Positions 37,802 through 48,079 of a stretch of DNA of 64,000 bases are shown here, piece by piece. Location of the stretch: assembly GCF_000238275.3 (NCBI RefSeq), contig NZ_AHCF03000004.1:186001-250000 (forward strand), in the 5' to 3' direction. The DNA is from Pseudoalteromonas undina (GTDB taxonomy: Bacteria; Pseudomonadota; Gammaproteobacteria; Enterobacterales; Alteromonadaceae). The position numbers were made by a program, and so were the translations under genes. Each line of letters begins with the position of its first letter. The first letter of the stretch is position 1. The notes beneath the pieces were generated by a model. The model was given only the letters and a program-made list of their open reading frames with translations, was not told the origin of the DNA and did not search any database.

Positions 37802-40729
37802 ATGACCGCTCATCGGAAAACCAACGCTTCACATCACTCACTCCCACTTTTTATTAAATCAACCCTGTGTATGTCTATTTTGTCTGTGATTAATCATGCA
37901 TATGCGGATGAAGCAGCAGATAAAGCATTAAAAAGTAAAGATATGGAAGTAATTGAGGTACGCGGTATCCGTTCCAGTATGGCGGCTAATTTAGATATAA
38001 AACGTTTGTCTAGCTCTGTGGTTGATGCGATTACAGCGGAAGATATTGGTAAGTTCCCTGATAAAAATGTCGCAGACTCATTACAACGCGTACCAGGGGT
38101 AGTGATTGACCGTGACGGAGGCGAGGGCTCATCGGTAAGTATTAGAGGGTTATCATCTGAACCCACCTTTTCTCAGTTAAATGGTAACTTTATTGCGTCA
38201 TCACCAGGCGAGCCATCTCGTTCGTTTGATTATGCATTACTCCCCTCAGCCATGATTGAAAGCGTGGAAGTGTATAAATCACCAGAGGCACGTTTAGATG
38301 AAGGTGGAGTGGGCGGCACGGTATTAATGCATAGTCGTAAGCCGCTAAGTATGGATGCAAACTCAGGGGTGATTAATATTGAAAGCACTTATGCCGATGT
38401 GACTGAAGAATCTGAGCCGCAAGTAACCGCACTTTATTCTTGGAAGAACGATGCTGATACTTTTGGTGTGTTGTTTGGTTACACCTCACAAAAACGCACT
38501 AACCGAACTCTTTCGGGTGGCACCGATGCAAATGTGTGGCGCTTTGCCGGTGAAAACCCGGTTGATGTTAATGGCGCACCGGTTGAAAATAATAATCAGT
38601 GGGGCTCAGTAAGCGATTCTCAGGGCAATAATTATGATAATGTCTGGTTCCCTCAAGTGGTTCGAGGTTCAATTGTAAACGAATTACGTGAGCGAGAAGG
38701 GGTACAATTTAGCACGCAGTGGCGCCCAACTAGCCGAGTAGAAATTGGTTTTAACTATTTTGGATTTTCACTTGATAAAAATAGAACTGAGTCGGTGATT
38801 GATATACCTGAGTGGTCTTTAAATCCTGACTTTTTAACCGATGTAAGTTTGGATGAGTCAGGCACGATAGTTAATGGAATGCAATTTGATGCAGCTGCAA
38901 GTGGCATAGAAAATGATATGCAATTGCCGTGGATGCGAGGCAGCTATGTGCGTGAAGAGTCAACCTCTGACACTTTTGATCTCAACTTAACCTACGAAGG
39001 TGATTACTTCAAAGCCCGTTTTGTGGCGGGTAATACACGTTCTGAAGGTGGCCCGAAAGAGAGTTGGGAAGCAGCCTATAAAAGTTCTAACGCGGGTGAA
39101 AATGAAAACCGCATAGAAAATGCCTCGCAAACAGCGGGTTGGAAAATTAATGAGAACGATATTAGTTTAAATATAGATCCAAATACGTTAGCTAACTTAC
39201 TCAATGGTGTGGGTGGTGGGCGCGATCCGGGTTCGTCAAATTCAAGTTTTGTGCGTAGTGAACTTGAAGAAGATTACTACCAAGCTGATTTTGATATTTA
39301 TACCGATTGGGGCATTTTAAGAACAATTAAAACTGGGGTTAAGTATCGAGAAGCTACGCTTCACCGCGAAACCGGTAATACCTTCTTTTTAGATCCTAAT
39401 TTTGATATTGCCGCAGCAGAAGCCAGTAAGGGTGGGATCACACGCTTTGATAGTTACCAGTGGAATAACGGTATGCCACTAGCACAAGATGTGTTTATCA
39501 ACGAAGGTAATATTGCGGGTGGTTTTAACATAAACCAAATGCCTGGCATTGATTGGGATAAATACCGCGATATTGTGACCAGTAATTATGTTCCGTATAC
39601 GCGTAAAGAAGATAATTTCATTTATGATATTGAAGAGCAAATAGCGGCATTTTATTTACAAGGTGATTTTGAATTTGATAGCGTGCGCGGTAATTTAGGG
39701 GTACGTGTTGTACGCACGAAAACCATGACATCATCAACCGATCTATACACATATTTGCTGGATCATACTGACGATGAAAGCGGGGAGGCGGTAACCGGAG
39801 ACGATAGATTTGTTGAAGATTATCAACTCATTACTCAAGAGAATACCGATACCCAAATTTTACCTAGCTTTAATATTGCATGGGATGCCAGCGAAGATAT
39901 TGTTGTGCGCGGCGCGATTGCAAAAGTAATGTCTCGCCCTGATTATGCCGATTTAGGCGCACAACAACGCATTACGTTTGTCTCAGATGAGTGGGCCGAC
40001 GACAGAGCTGAATTTAATGAAATTCCGGGTTTTAGTGGCAGTGGCGGTAATAAAAACTTAAAACCGTTTGAGTCGGTGCAAGCGGATTTATCTATTGAAT
40101 ATTATTACAGCGAAGGCTCTGCCGTTGGTTTAGCACTATTTCATAAAACTGTTGATAACTTTGTTGTTCCCTTAGTTATTGACGTACAACAAGATTTTGC
40201 AGGTAAAGAGGGCATAGTTGAGGCAGGAAATATTACTGTGTCGCCATATAGCACTGTAGGCAATGGCACTGATGCCGTATCTAAAGGGGCGGAAGTATTT
40301 ATACAGCATGCCTTTGATAGTGGCTTTGGCTTTTATGCAAATTACACCTATAACAAAACCAATAAGGCCGATGTAGAAGTAGATGGTAAAGAGTTTGGTA
40401 AATCGCCTTTAATTGGCAGTGCTAAGTACCAGTACAATACCTCGATATATTATGAGGGAGATGCTTTTAATATTCGTGCTTCTTACAACAAGCGGGGTGA
40501 AACCGTGTTGGGTTTAAATAGTGGTTTAAACGTGTATCAAGACCCATACGAGCAAGTTGATGTAAATGCATCAATTACTTTATTAGAAGACTTGAGCCTA
40601 ACAGCCGCTGTGATAAATTTAACTAAATCTGAGCCAGTAACCCGATTGGGTAACGATACAGAGTCTCGGTTATTAAACTCAAGCTATTCGGGTAGACGAT
40701 ATTATGCGGGCATAAACTATCGTTTTTAA
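37802..40729 (+). CDS. TonB-dependent receptor (large, carbohydrate-type)
   Basis: This is an outer-membrane 22-stranded receptor of the large group found in Alteromonadales and Caulobacter that imports glycans and similar nutrients. A signal peptide ends about residue 35 (NHAYA). The plug domain contains EVIEVRGIRSS (TonB-box region), DIGKFPDKNVADSLQRVPGV and SVSIRGLSSEP. The barrel ends with RRYYAGINYRF, the terminal aromatic signal for BAM. The length of 975 residues is normal. No glycosidase, sensor or inner-membrane transporter gene is adjacent, so the substrate is unknown. I see no Fur box upstream. Confidence 0.9.
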   Translation: MTAHRKTNASHHSLPLFIKSTLCMSILSVINHAYADEAADKALKSKDMEVIEVRGIRSSMAANLDIKRLSSSVVDAITAEDIGKFPDKNVADSLQRVPGVVIDRDGGEGSSVSIRGLSSEPTFSQLNGNFIASSPGEPSRSFDYALLPSAMIESVEVYKSPEARLDEGGVGGTVLMHSRKPLSMDANSGVINIESTYADVTEESEPQVTALYSWKNDADTFGVLFGYTSQKRTNRTLSGGTDANVWRFAGENPVDVNGAPVENNNQWGSVSDSQGNNYDNVWFPQVVRGSIVNELREREGVQFSTQWRPTSRVEIGFNYFGFSLDKNRTESVIDIPEWSLNPDFLTDVSLDESGTIVNGMQFDAAASGIENDMQLPWMRGSYVREESTSDTFDLNLTYEGDYFKARFVAGNTRSEGGPKESWEAAYKSSNAGENENRIENASQTAGWKINENDISLNIDPNTLANLLNGVGGGRDPGSSNSSFVRSELEEDYYQADFDIYTDWGILRTIKTGVKYREATLHRETGNTFFLDPNFDIAAAEASKGGITRFDSYQWNNGMPLAQDVFINEGNIAGGFNINQMPGIDWDKYRDIVTSNYVPYTRKEDNFIYDIEEQIAAFYLQGDFEFDSVRGNLGVRVVRTKTMTSSTDLYTYLLDHTDDESGEAVTGDDRFVEDYQLITQENTDTQILPSFNIAWDASEDIVVRGAIAKVMSRPDYADLGAQQRITFVSDEWADDRAEFNEIPGFSGSGGNKNLKPFESVQADLSIEYYYSEGSAVGLALFHKTVDNFVVPLVIDVQQDFAGKEGIVEAGNITVSPYSTVGNGTDAVSKGAEVFIQHAFDSGFGFYANYTYNKTNKADVEVDGKEFGKSPLIGSAKYQYNTSIYYEGDAFNIRASYNKRGETVLGLNSGLNVYQDPYEQVDVNASITLLEDLSLTAAVINLTKSEPVTRLGNDTESRLLNSSYSGRRYYAGINYRF

Positions 40730-40849
40730 GCTGAGTTTGTTGAGTTTAGGTAAACAAGCTGTTTTGTTGCTGTTTTAGCTTTTTCTTGTAAGTTATTACT
40801 TTATAATGAGCATTATAAAAATTATTTAATTAATATTAACAGGATTGAA

Positions 40850-41647
40850 ATGAGTGATTTAACGGCAATAGCCAACTTATCTATTTTATTAGTTGAGCCT
40901 TCTGAAGTGCAACAAAAGCTAATAAAAAAATCACTGGCTCAGTGTGGTGTTACACAAATTGAAACGGCCAGCACTCAAGAAAATGCGCTGGCCGCTTTAT
41001 CAAAGTATCACCCTGACTTGGTGATCAGCAGTATGTATTTTAGCGACGGTACTGCAGACTCTTTATTACAGGCAATACGCAGTAATAGTAATACTGAGCA
41101 GCAGGCGTTTATGCTGGTGTCGAGCGAACGTAATAAGCGCCATTTAGAGCAACTTAGGCAATCGGGCGTATTAGCTATTTTACCTAAACCGTTTAATGCC
41201 GACGAGATCACCCGTGCGCTTAAAGCGACTCTGGATATTATTAGCGAGCAAGAGGTGGAGCTAGAGCACTTTGATGTCACTTTACTTCGTGTGTTGGTGG
41301 TTGATGACAGTCGCTTTGCACGAAAACATATAATACGAGTGCTAGCGGGAATGGGTATTCCTGAACCTGTAGAGGCTGAAGACGGTAAACAAGCGATTGA
41401 AATGCTTAATAATCAATCATTCGATTTAATTGTTACAGATTACAATATGCCAGAAATGGATGGTAAAGAGTTAACTGAAACCGTTAGAAAATCGAATGCT
41501 TACTCACATATTCCAGTTCTGATGGTGAGCTCAGAGGCCAACGATACTCATTTAGCTAATATTGCTCAAGCCGGTGTGGATGCCATTTGTGACAAACCAT
41601 TTGAACCTGCAACGGTGCGCGATTTGCTTTTTAAAATCATGAGCTAA
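40850..41647 (+). CDS. Double-receiver response regulator, first receiver degenerate
   Basis: Two receiver domains make up the 265-residue protein and there is no output domain. In the first (about 10-125) the phospho-acceptor position is serine (Ser61 in DLVISSMYF), so it cannot be phosphorylated in the usual way. The second (about 145-265) is complete: Asp152-Asp153, phospho-acceptor Asp197 in VTDYNMPEMDG, and DKPF. Such proteins often interact with chemotaxis or phosphatase partners. It follows the TonB receptor and precedes a convergent c-di-GMP gene. Confidence 0.85.
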   Translation: MSDLTAIANLSILLVEPSEVQQKLIKKSLAQCGVTQIETASTQENALAALSKYHPDLVISSMYFSDGTADSLLQAIRSNSNTEQQAFMLVSSERNKRHLEQLRQSGVLAILPKPFNADEITRALKATLDIISEQEVELEHFDVTLLRVLVVDDSRFARKHIIRVLAGMGIPEPVEAEDGKQAIEMLNNQSFDLIVTDYNMPEMDGKELTETVRKSNAYSHIPVLMVSSEANDTHLANIAQAGVDAICDKPFEPATVRDLLFKIMS

Positions 41648-41657
41648 CTCGCAGCTG

Positions 41658-41687
41658 TAAAAGCACTTTTTAACTAAAGTGCTTTTA
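41658..41687. terminator. Bidirectional terminator between the double receiver and GGDEF/EAL genes
   Basis: TAAAAGCACTTT and AAAGTGCTTTTA form a perfect 12-bp stem with a 6-nt loop. Its right end overlaps the stop codon of the minus-strand GGDEF/EAL gene. Confidence 0.75.
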
Positions 41688-43772
41688 AGTCGCTTTGCAG
41701 TAATGTAATGAAAAATTAAGTAACTTGGCACCAGATAAGGGCTTACTTAAATAAAACCCCTGAGCAATATCGCAGTTTAGCTCGTTGAGTAAATCTAGCT
41801 GCTCTTTGGTTTCTACTCCCTCTGCAACTACTTTTATTTCTAGGCTGTGTGACATAGCTATGGCCGCTTTTACTAAATTACAGTCGGCCTTGTTATCTGT
41901 TATCCCTGCAATAAAGCTACGGTCAATTTTTAGCACATCAAAAGGGTATTCTCGTAAGTAACTTAATGATGAATAGCCTGTGCCAAAGTCGTCCATTGAC
42001 AGTTTTATGCCCAGCTCATCAATTTGCACTAAGGCATCATGAATTGAGGCTTGGCTATTCATTAGTACCCCTTCGGTAATTTCCAGCTCTAAGCATTCAT
42101 TATTAATGCTATTTTTATGTAGAGTATGTTTAATTATATTAACCAGTTCCGGATCTCTGAATTGGCGCGGCGATAAATTAATCGCCATGGTATAGTTTTG
42201 CTGGTTAATTGATTGCCATTCATTCAAAAAGCGTAAGGCTTGTTGAAGAACAAATAAACCAATAGGCGCAATCAAGCCTGTTTGCTCTGCAATGGGAATA
42301 AATTCATCAGGGGTGATTTCCCCTAACACTATATTATGCCAACGTAGCAAGGCTTCAGCGCCAATGATGGTGTTTGTTTTTACATCTATTTGCGGTTGAT
42401 AATAAAGCTCAAATTCGTTTCGCTCCAGGGCTCCATGCATTTGCTCTTCTATTTCAAAACGCCGGCGCATAGCAACGTTCATTTGCGGGGTAAAAAAAGA
42501 GGAGGTATTGCGCCCCATCGCTTTTGCTTGGTACATAGCGGTGTCGGCATTACGTAACAACACCGAGGCACACGTACCGTCTTTGGGAGAAATCGCAATA
42601 CCAATACTTAATGTCAGTATTAAGTCTCTGCCTTCGAGCTTGAAGGGTTTTCTAAATGCTTGAAGTAACCGCTCAGCAATTGCTAAAGCATCATTTTCAT
42701 CGTTTAAACTGGATATTAAAACAATAAATTCATCCCCCCCTAATCGACCGACAGTGTCATTTTGCTTTAGTGTTTGCTGTAATCTAGCGGCTGCTGCAAT
42801 TAACAGTTTATCGCCTACTTCATGCCCTAATGAGTCATTCACTTTTTTAAAGTCATCAAGGTCTAAAAAAAACACCGCGGCTTTTTCATGACTCTTTTGT
42901 ACTTCCATTAATATTTGTGACAAGCGATCTAAAGACAAAAAGCGGTTAGGCAAATCGGTTAAGCTATCAAAGAGAGCCTGATGACGGATCAATTCTGCTG
43001 AGCGGTGTGGTTCGCTAATATCACGAATAATCACCATGATTTGGTTTTTTTTGGGCAGTAGGCGCAATCTCGCCTCATAATAAATTACGCCTTCAGGCAT
43101 GCTCAATTCATATTCAAAACTGACCATACTGTTTTGAGCTATTGTTTTTTCTATATGAATTTGAAATTTTTCCGCTACTTTTTCAGGCAGTACATCAATC
43201 ATTTTTTTACCAATAAACTGCTCAGGTGAAATATACAGGTCCTTACTATTATTAACATGGTAATCAGCAATGATGCCATTTTGCTCTAGTACAAAAAATA
43301 AGTCGGGAATGGCTTCAAAGATAGTCTTCAACATACTGGCATTAAATGTGGCTTCTGCTTGTGCCTTGTGAACCTCAGAAAGGTCAATATCAATACAGTA
43401 CATTTGTTTGGTATTGTATTGATTAGTAAACATAACATGGCTTGAAAATACAGCCACATCATTACCCTCTTTATGTTTGAGGATAAGCTCTGAGGCGGGA
43501 ATTTCAATATCATGCTTAATCCAATTACTATGGGCTTCAATTACGGGCTCTCGCATTGGTGTGGGTATTATTAAATCTTCGAGTTTTTTGCCAATGGCTT
43601 CCTGTTGCGAATACCCATAAAGCAATTCACTGCCTTTATTCCAATAAATTACACGCCGTTGCTCATCATAACCTTGCACCGATATAGAATCGACTGCATC
43701 AAATAGTTGATGCAACGGATCATTAGTAACATATTGATGGGCTGGCATATTATGGGCTTTATGGGGATCCAT
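41685..43772 (-). CDS. PAS-PAS-GGDEF-EAL c-di-GMP signalling protein
   Basis: The protein is soluble, with two PAS domains (about 15-130 and 140-255), a GGDEF domain with intact GRLGGDEF and an EAL domain with EALLRW, ITEG, DDFGTGYSSL, the lysine of LKIDRSF and VAEGVE. The EAL loop has ITEGV rather than ITES, but the catalytic acid is kept. It may make or degrade c-di-GMP depending on signal. The start is uncertain: ATG at 43772 or 43748, neither with a strong ribosome site. Confidence 0.9.
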   Translation of the reverse strand: MDPHKAHNMPAHQYVTNDPLHQLFDAVDSISVQGYDEQRRVIYWNKGSELLYGYSQQEAIGKKLEDLIIPTPMREPVIEAHSNWIKHDIEIPASELILKHKEGNDVAVFSSHVMFTNQYNTKQMYCIDIDLSEVHKAQAEATFNASMLKTIFEAIPDLFFVLEQNGIIADYHVNNSKDLYISPEQFIGKKMIDVLPEKVAEKFQIHIEKTIAQNSMVSFEYELSMPEGVIYYEARLRLLPKKNQIMVIIRDISEPHRSAELIRHQALFDSLTDLPNRFLSLDRLSQILMEVQKSHEKAAVFFLDLDDFKKVNDSLGHEVGDKLLIAAAARLQQTLKQNDTVGRLGGDEFIVLISSLNDENDALAIAERLLQAFRKPFKLEGRDLILTLSIGIAISPKDGTCASVLLRNADTAMYQAKAMGRNTSSFFTPQMNVAMRRRFEIEEQMHGALERNEFELYYQPQIDVKTNTIIGAEALLRWHNIVLGEITPDEFIPIAEQTGLIAPIGLFVLQQALRFLNEWQSINQQNYTMAINLSPRQFRDPELVNIIKHTLHKNSINNECLELEITEGVLMNSQASIHDALVQIDELGIKLSMDDFGTGYSSLSYLREYPFDVLKIDRSFIAGITDNKADCNLVKAAIAMSHSLEIKVVAEGVETKEQLDLLNELNCDIAQGFYLSKPLSGAKLLNFSLHYCKAT

Positions 43773-43919
43773 TAAATGGGTTCCAGTTATTGAATTACTT
43801 TATTTATATATTAGACATAAAGTTGAGATTTAGCATGGTAAGGGAGGTTTCAATGTGTGACTTTTCATTGATTTAGTCGAAAGTAATTTTAACAAAGCAC
43901 AATTAAGTACTTTTAAAGC

Positions 43920-43943
43920 AAAGGCCAATAAAGATTGGCCTTT
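43920..43943 (-). terminator. Terminator after the SDR gene
   Basis: AAAGGCCAAT and ATTGGCCTTT form a perfect 10-bp stem with a 4-nt loop, just after the SDR stop codon. On the minus strand GCTTTTAAAAG follows. Confidence 0.75.
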
Positions 43944-43954
43944 GGATTATCTTG

Positions 43955-44632
43955 TTAGTTGGTGGGCATTAAATAGATTTCGCGTACGTTATTACGCTGG
44001 TTGGCCTCAATAGCAAATAATACCGCATCGGCCACATCTTGTGGGTCGAGCTTATCGGGTTTTGCTTCATCAAAAAAAGGCGTATTTACCATACCTGGCG
44101 CAATAGTGGTACAGCGACCATGCCAGGGTTTCATTTCCTCTGCTAAATTTTGACCAAAGCCATGTGCAAACCATTTAGTAGCACCATATATAGAGCCGTC
44201 AATGGGTCTTCTTCCTGCTGCAGAGCTGGTTAAAATAAAATGCCCTTGGTTTTCACGTAAATGAGGCAAGGTGAGTTTTGCGGTCCACAACAACGCTTTA
44301 ATGTTAAGATCAACCATGGCTGACCACTCTTGGGGATCGCCATTCTCTGTGCCTGGTGATGACACACCCATGCCCGCGTTAGCGAATGCTGCGTCTAATC
44401 GCCCAAACTTTTCAATGCCCTTACTTACTACACTCTCAAGCTCGCTAAACTGAGTGGCATCGGCTGAAACGCTAAATGCACTTTCATGGCCTAACTCATC
44501 AATTAGTTTATTGAGTTTATCTTCACTGCGCGCAGTTAATATTACTTTGTGACCATTATTAACTAATGTTTTAGCGGTCGCCTCGCCAATACCACTAGAG
44601 GCACCGGTAATTAAAATTACTTTATGTGTCAT
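43955..44632 (-). CDS. Short-chain dehydrogenase/reductase (SDR)
   Basis: This is a classical SDR with the cofactor motif ITGASSGIGEAT near the N-terminus, the NAG motif in DAAFANAGMG, and the catalytic SSAAGRRPIDGSIYGATKWFAHG containing the Tyr-X3-Lys pair. The residue after beta-2 (TARSEDK) favours NADP. At 225 residues it is slightly short but complete. GGAGG (44637-44641 on the complementary strand) fixes the start. The substrate is unknown. Confidence 0.88.
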   Translation of the reverse strand: MTHKVILITGASSGIGEATAKTLVNNGHKVILTARSEDKLNKLIDELGHESAFSVSADATQFSELESVVSKGIEKFGRLDAAFANAGMGVSSPGTENGDPQEWSAMVDLNIKALLWTAKLTLPHLRENQGHFILTSSAAGRRPIDGSIYGATKWFAHGFGQNLAEEMKPWHGRCTTIAPGMVNTPFFDEAKPDKLDPQDVADAVLFAIEANQRNNVREIYLMPTN

Positions 44633-44650
44633 AGTTCCTCCAAAACAAAA

Positions 44651-44668
44651 AGCCCGCAGGTGCGGGCT
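44651..44668 (-). terminator. Terminator after the DUF4382 lipoprotein gene
   Basis: AGCCCGC and GCGGGCT form a 7-bp GC-rich stem with a 4-nt loop. On the minus strand TTTTTGTTTTG follows, ending just before the SDR ribosome site. Confidence 0.8.
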
Positions 44669-44688
44669 AGAATTTATAAAGTTGATGC

Positions 44689-45687
44689 TTACTGAGCAAT
44701 ATCAAATGTCACTTCGGTATCTTCACCGGCTACAACCGCCACCGGCTTAACTTGATATAGGTTAAACGCTTCATCTTGTAGTTCGGCATCATCAATATGC
44801 GCGTTACAGGTATAACCTAGCTGATAATCGCCAGGCGTAATAAATGCTAGTTCAAATTCATATTGGCTAGTTTCATTGTTAAGTACCACATTTGCAGTAG
44901 CTAATGGTGCGTCTACAGGGGTTTCACCCTCAGTGACTTCGTAATTATCAAGTGGTTGCTCTACATCACTGTTATACAAGTAAACAGCATGGCCGAATGA
45001 ACCATCTTCAGCGGCAACCTCAATGTTATCGGTTTCACAATTTGCATAAAGTGATTCGCTTACTGTACCTTCAATATCTTGTGACTCAGCAAGGTTTTCA
45101 AGACGAACTCCACGTGGTTTTAATACTATTTCGTTACCGCTTTGTGGCGCAACTAACGATTTTTTAAGATCAAATTCAAGTACAAAAGTGTTGTCCGTTT
45201 GATTCAGAGTAAAACCATCAAGTTGAATCTCACCGATTCCGTCATTGCCTTTTCGTTTTACGATTAACGGTGCAATGCTGTCATCTTCATAAACAACATG
45301 CGAAGTTTCGGTTAGGTTGTTTATATCACCATTAATTACATCAGCACGTATCCACGCGTATTCACCTGCAGGTACGTCTTCGCCCTCTAGTAAGGAAAAA
45401 ATATCATCGCCAGTGTAATCCAATAAGTTAACCATTTCAGCTTCGGTTGAATCGCTGGCTTCACGTGTTTCGAAGCTAAAATCTTCGCCACCTTGTGAAC
45501 GAAGGGTGATAGAGTCAAAAACTACATTAACCGCTTTTAAGCCTGTTACTGGCGCATCTGAAACTCCTAAACTGAACGTTGATTTTTGCGGATCGGTAGG
45601 AGTAATAGGGGAGTCATCATTTGATGAACCACAACCCGTTAATGCTAATAAGACGGCGCTACTAAGTAATGTTGATTTTAAGTTCAT
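44689..45687 (-). CDS. DUF4382 domain lipoprotein
   Basis: A lipobox (ALTGC, Cys19) makes this an exported lipoprotein of 332 residues. The DUF4382 domain follows, with the characteristic FSLGVSDAPVTGLKAVNVVF and the later VPAGEYAWIRADV. The composition is acidic. The C-terminal part resembles beta-sandwich carboxypeptidase-like modules (FELAFITPGDYQLGYTC). The role of the family is unknown; an extracellular adhesion or binding role is guesswork. Confidence 0.85.
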   Translation of the reverse strand: MNLKSTLLSSAVLLALTGCGSSNDDSPITPTDPQKSTFSLGVSDAPVTGLKAVNVVFDSITLRSQGGEDFSFETREASDSTEAEMVNLLDYTGDDIFSLLEGEDVPAGEYAWIRADVINGDINNLTETSHVVYEDDSIAPLIVKRKGNDGIGEIQLDGFTLNQTDNTFVLEFDLKKSLVAPQSGNEIVLKPRGVRLENLAESQDIEGTVSESLYANCETDNIEVAAEDGSFGHAVYLYNSDVEQPLDNYEVTEGETPVDAPLATANVVLNNETSQYEFELAFITPGDYQLGYTCNAHIDDAELQDEAFNLYQVKPVAVVAGEDTEVTFDIAQ

Positions 45688-45815
45688 GTTAGGTTTCCAA
45701 ATACTTTAAAGTATCACTCAGTATAGATACAAAAACTTAACCTAAATTGAATTAAAATTATTAATTACAGGAAGAAGATTTAAATACTGTGTATCTTCCC
45801 CCTATAAAAAAAAGC

Positions 45816-47162
45816 TTAGGCTTCTAATTGGAAGGGATAAACTGATCCCAAGCTCAGTAATTGTGTTAACTCATCAAGGGCTTGGTAGCTTTCGGTAAGT
45901 AAAGCAGGGTCTGCAAAGTCGTTGGCACCAAGTTTATCTCGGTAATGGCGAGTAGCCCAATCACATAATTGAGTATACTTTTGCTCATTTAAGATCACAT
46001 CAGGATTTACCGCTGCTAATTCGTGGCTGTTTAATGCAACTCGTAATCGCAAACAAGCAGGCCCACCACCATTTTGCATACTTTGGCGCAAATCAAAAAA
46101 CTGCACTTGATTTATGGGGGTATCGGCAACAATTAGCTCTTCAATATACGCTTTTACAGCAGGGTTGCGCTGGCATTCTTGTGGGGCAACGAGCAACATT
46201 GCATCGTCACTAAGGCTAACCAGTTGGCTATTAAATAAATAGCTACTGACAGCATCTTGAATACTCACTTTGCTGGTTGGCACCTCAATAATATAAAGCT
46301 GTTTGTTACCTACATAGGCTTCTCGGATATCGTCTAATGCTTGCGTTTGATTTAAAAACGCCTGTTGATGGCATAATAAAACATTGGCGTTACCCACTGC
46401 AATTACATCATTATGGAACACCCCTTGGTCAATCACATCAGGGTTTTGTTGTAATAGTATTTGGCTGGTATCTTTTATATTGTGTAATCGACAAATGGCT
46501 TCAGACGCTTCCAAAGTTTGCCTAGCAGGGAACTTAACGGGTTTAACAAGTTTACTGTTAAAGGCACTTGCACCAAATACAAATAGCTCCAGACCTGTTT
46601 CACCATGACTGTCGCATAGGCGGGTATGGTTTGCTGCGCCTTCATCGCCAAAAAAACCTTGCTCAGGCAAATGTGAATGGTGTGCAAAGTATTGTTCGTT
46701 ATTAAACATCGCTTTGAGCAAACGTGTAGTGGTGTTTGGCTCTAAAGAGCGATGAAATTTATTATTTAGATTAGCCGCAGTGAAGTGTACCTTGCCGTCG
46801 TTAGTATCAGGTGAAGGCGATATGGTGGCTGCATTAGCGGTCCACATGGCAGAGGCAGAGTAACAGGCGCGCAATAAAATAGGATCAGCTTTAAAAGCTT
46901 TATTAATGACTTGCGCATCGTTGCCAGTAAATCCTAAACGGCGAAGTACATTTAAATCCGGGCGAGCATGAGGAGCAAAAACCCCTTGGGTTAAGCCTTT
47001 ATCATGCATAGCTTTCATTTTAGCCAGGCCCTGCAATACAGCTTCTTGCGGATTTGAAAAACTCGCCGCGTTATTTAACGAAGCAACATTACCATACGAC
47101 AAACCTGCGTAGTTGTGAGTAGGGCCGACTAAGCCGTCAAAATTAACTTCTAAAGCATGCAT
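45816..47162 (-). CDS. astB: N-succinylarginine dihydrolase
   Basis: AstB hydrolyses succinylarginine to succinylornithine, CO2 and ammonia in the AST arginine-catabolic pathway. The sequence follows E. coli AstB closely: [57 protein letters not shown] with catalytic His, and [12 protein letters not shown] with the catalytic cysteine. I chose ATG 47162 (MHALEVN), which matches that family start; ATG 47180 adds six residues. The other ast genes (astCAD) are not in this window, so the pathway is split. Confidence 0.94.
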   Translation of the reverse strand: MHALEVNFDGLVGPTHNYAGLSYGNVASLNNAASFSNPQEAVLQGLAKMKAMHDKGLTQGVFAPHARPDLNVLRRLGFTGNDAQVINKAFKADPILLRACYSASAMWTANAATISPSPDTNDGKVHFTAANLNNKFHRSLEPNTTTRLLKAMFNNEQYFAHHSHLPEQGFFGDEGAANHTRLCDSHGETGLELFVFGASAFNSKLVKPVKFPARQTLEASEAICRLHNIKDTSQILLQQNPDVIDQGVFHNDVIAVGNANVLLCHQQAFLNQTQALDDIREAYVGNKQLYIIEVPTSKVSIQDAVSSYLFNSQLVSLSDDAMLLVAPQECQRNPAVKAYIEELIVADTPINQVQFFDLRQSMQNGGGPACLRLRVALNSHELAAVNPDVILNEQKYTQLCDWATRHYRDKLGANDFADPALLTESYQALDELTQLLSLGSVYPFQLEA

Positions 47163-47241
47163 ACACGTTCCACTAACCAATTAAATAGTCTTTTACAATA
47201 CAACGCTATGAGGTAGCTTGCAAAGTCTGTTCAAAAATAGT

Positions 47242-47361
47242 TTAACGCGAATAGATACGCTCTTTTTCACTGGTGGTATGCGTATTTGTTGGCTCATTTA
47301 CTTGCCACACTGTGATATCTAAGCGCCATAAAAAATAAAGAGTGTTGTATAAATTAGACAT
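47242..47361 (-). CDS. Small hypothetical protein, 39 residues
   Basis: The ATG at 47361 has a good ribosome site (AAGGA, 7 nt upstream). The frame reads MSNLYNTLYFLWRLDITVWQ and ends in a charged tail SEKERIYSR. The first half is hydrophobic and aromatic, so it could lie on a membrane. I do not recognise it. It sits in the 330-bp gap between ohrR and astB; the rest of that gap holds nothing else I can support. Confidence 0.5.
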   Translation of the reverse strand: MSNLYNTLYFLWRLDITVWQVNEPTNTHTTSEKERIYSR

Positions 47362-47510
47362 AACTTTTCCTTGGTGTTGCTAACGTCATTAAGAGAGAAG
47401 GAAGAAGTATGCCAATTGTTAATTGAATATTTTATGAATAATAATCAATAAGTTAATTTTTTATAACTGAACTATAAAAAAGCTTAAGCACCACATTGGA
47501 TAAATTTACG

Positions 47511-47999
47511 CTAGGTTTGCACTAACTTGGGACTGTCTTTAGCATCGACACTTTCATCTTCAGTCTGGGTGCTTAAGTCGCTAACGATTAAATCGAGTAA
47601 CTGCATTAATTGCTGTGCTTGGTTAGTGTCGATACTGTCAAATTTACAGAAAATTGTTTTTGGAATATCAGCAGCTTTAAGTTTTAAAGATTGGCCGGTG
47701 TGAGTCAATTGCACCAAACGCTTACGCTTATCGTGTTCGTCCTTTATAACGTTAAGCAGTGACTTGCTGGTCATCTTTTTTAATATTTGAGTAAGCGCGC
47801 CACCATCAATTGCGGTTTTATCGATTAGTTCGGCGATGGTTACTTCATCTTGCTCCCAAAGCGCCATCATAACAACATACTGAGGATAGGTAAGGTTAAG
47901 CTCTGTTAGAGACTCCCGATAGGCACGGGCTATGCTGTTAGACGCCATATATAAACGATGGCATAACTGATTTTTTAATTTTAACTGTTCAAACGACAT
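47511..47999 (-). CDS. ohrR: MarR-family organic peroxide regulator OhrR
   Basis: OhrR is a redox-sensing repressor of ohr. The sequence MSFEQLKLKNQLCHRLYMAS carries the peroxide-sensing N-terminal Cys13 in the position typical of OhrR, and the winged helix follows (LTYPQYVVMMALWEQDEVTI). I start at ATG 47999, with AAGGG 7 nt upstream; ATGs further upstream (to 48056) would put the reading frame through the shared operator region. It is divergent from ohr, with two operator-like palindromes between them. The acidic tail is unusual in length. Confidence 0.9.
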   Translation of the reverse strand: MSFEQLKLKNQLCHRLYMASNSIARAYRESLTELNLTYPQYVVMMALWEQDEVTIAELIDKTAIDGGALTQILKKMTSKSLLNVIKDEHDKRKRLVQLTHTGQSLKLKAADIPKTIFCKFDSIDTNQAQQLMQLLDLIVSDLSTQTEDESVDAKDSPKLVQT

Positions 48000-48034
48000 C
48001 GCATTACCCTTCATTTCAAGATAGCTTATTTTAA

Positions 48035-48046
48035 TTTGCATGCAAA
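48035..48046. promoter_or_regulatory. OhrR operator candidate 1
   Basis: TTTGCATGCAAA is a perfect 12-bp palindrome followed by GTAATT. The same layout recurs 45 bp away in the same intergenic region. It lies just upstream of the ohrR start. Confidence 0.6.
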
Positions 48047-48079
48047 GTAATTGCAATCAGAATTTAGTTGCTCTATTAT

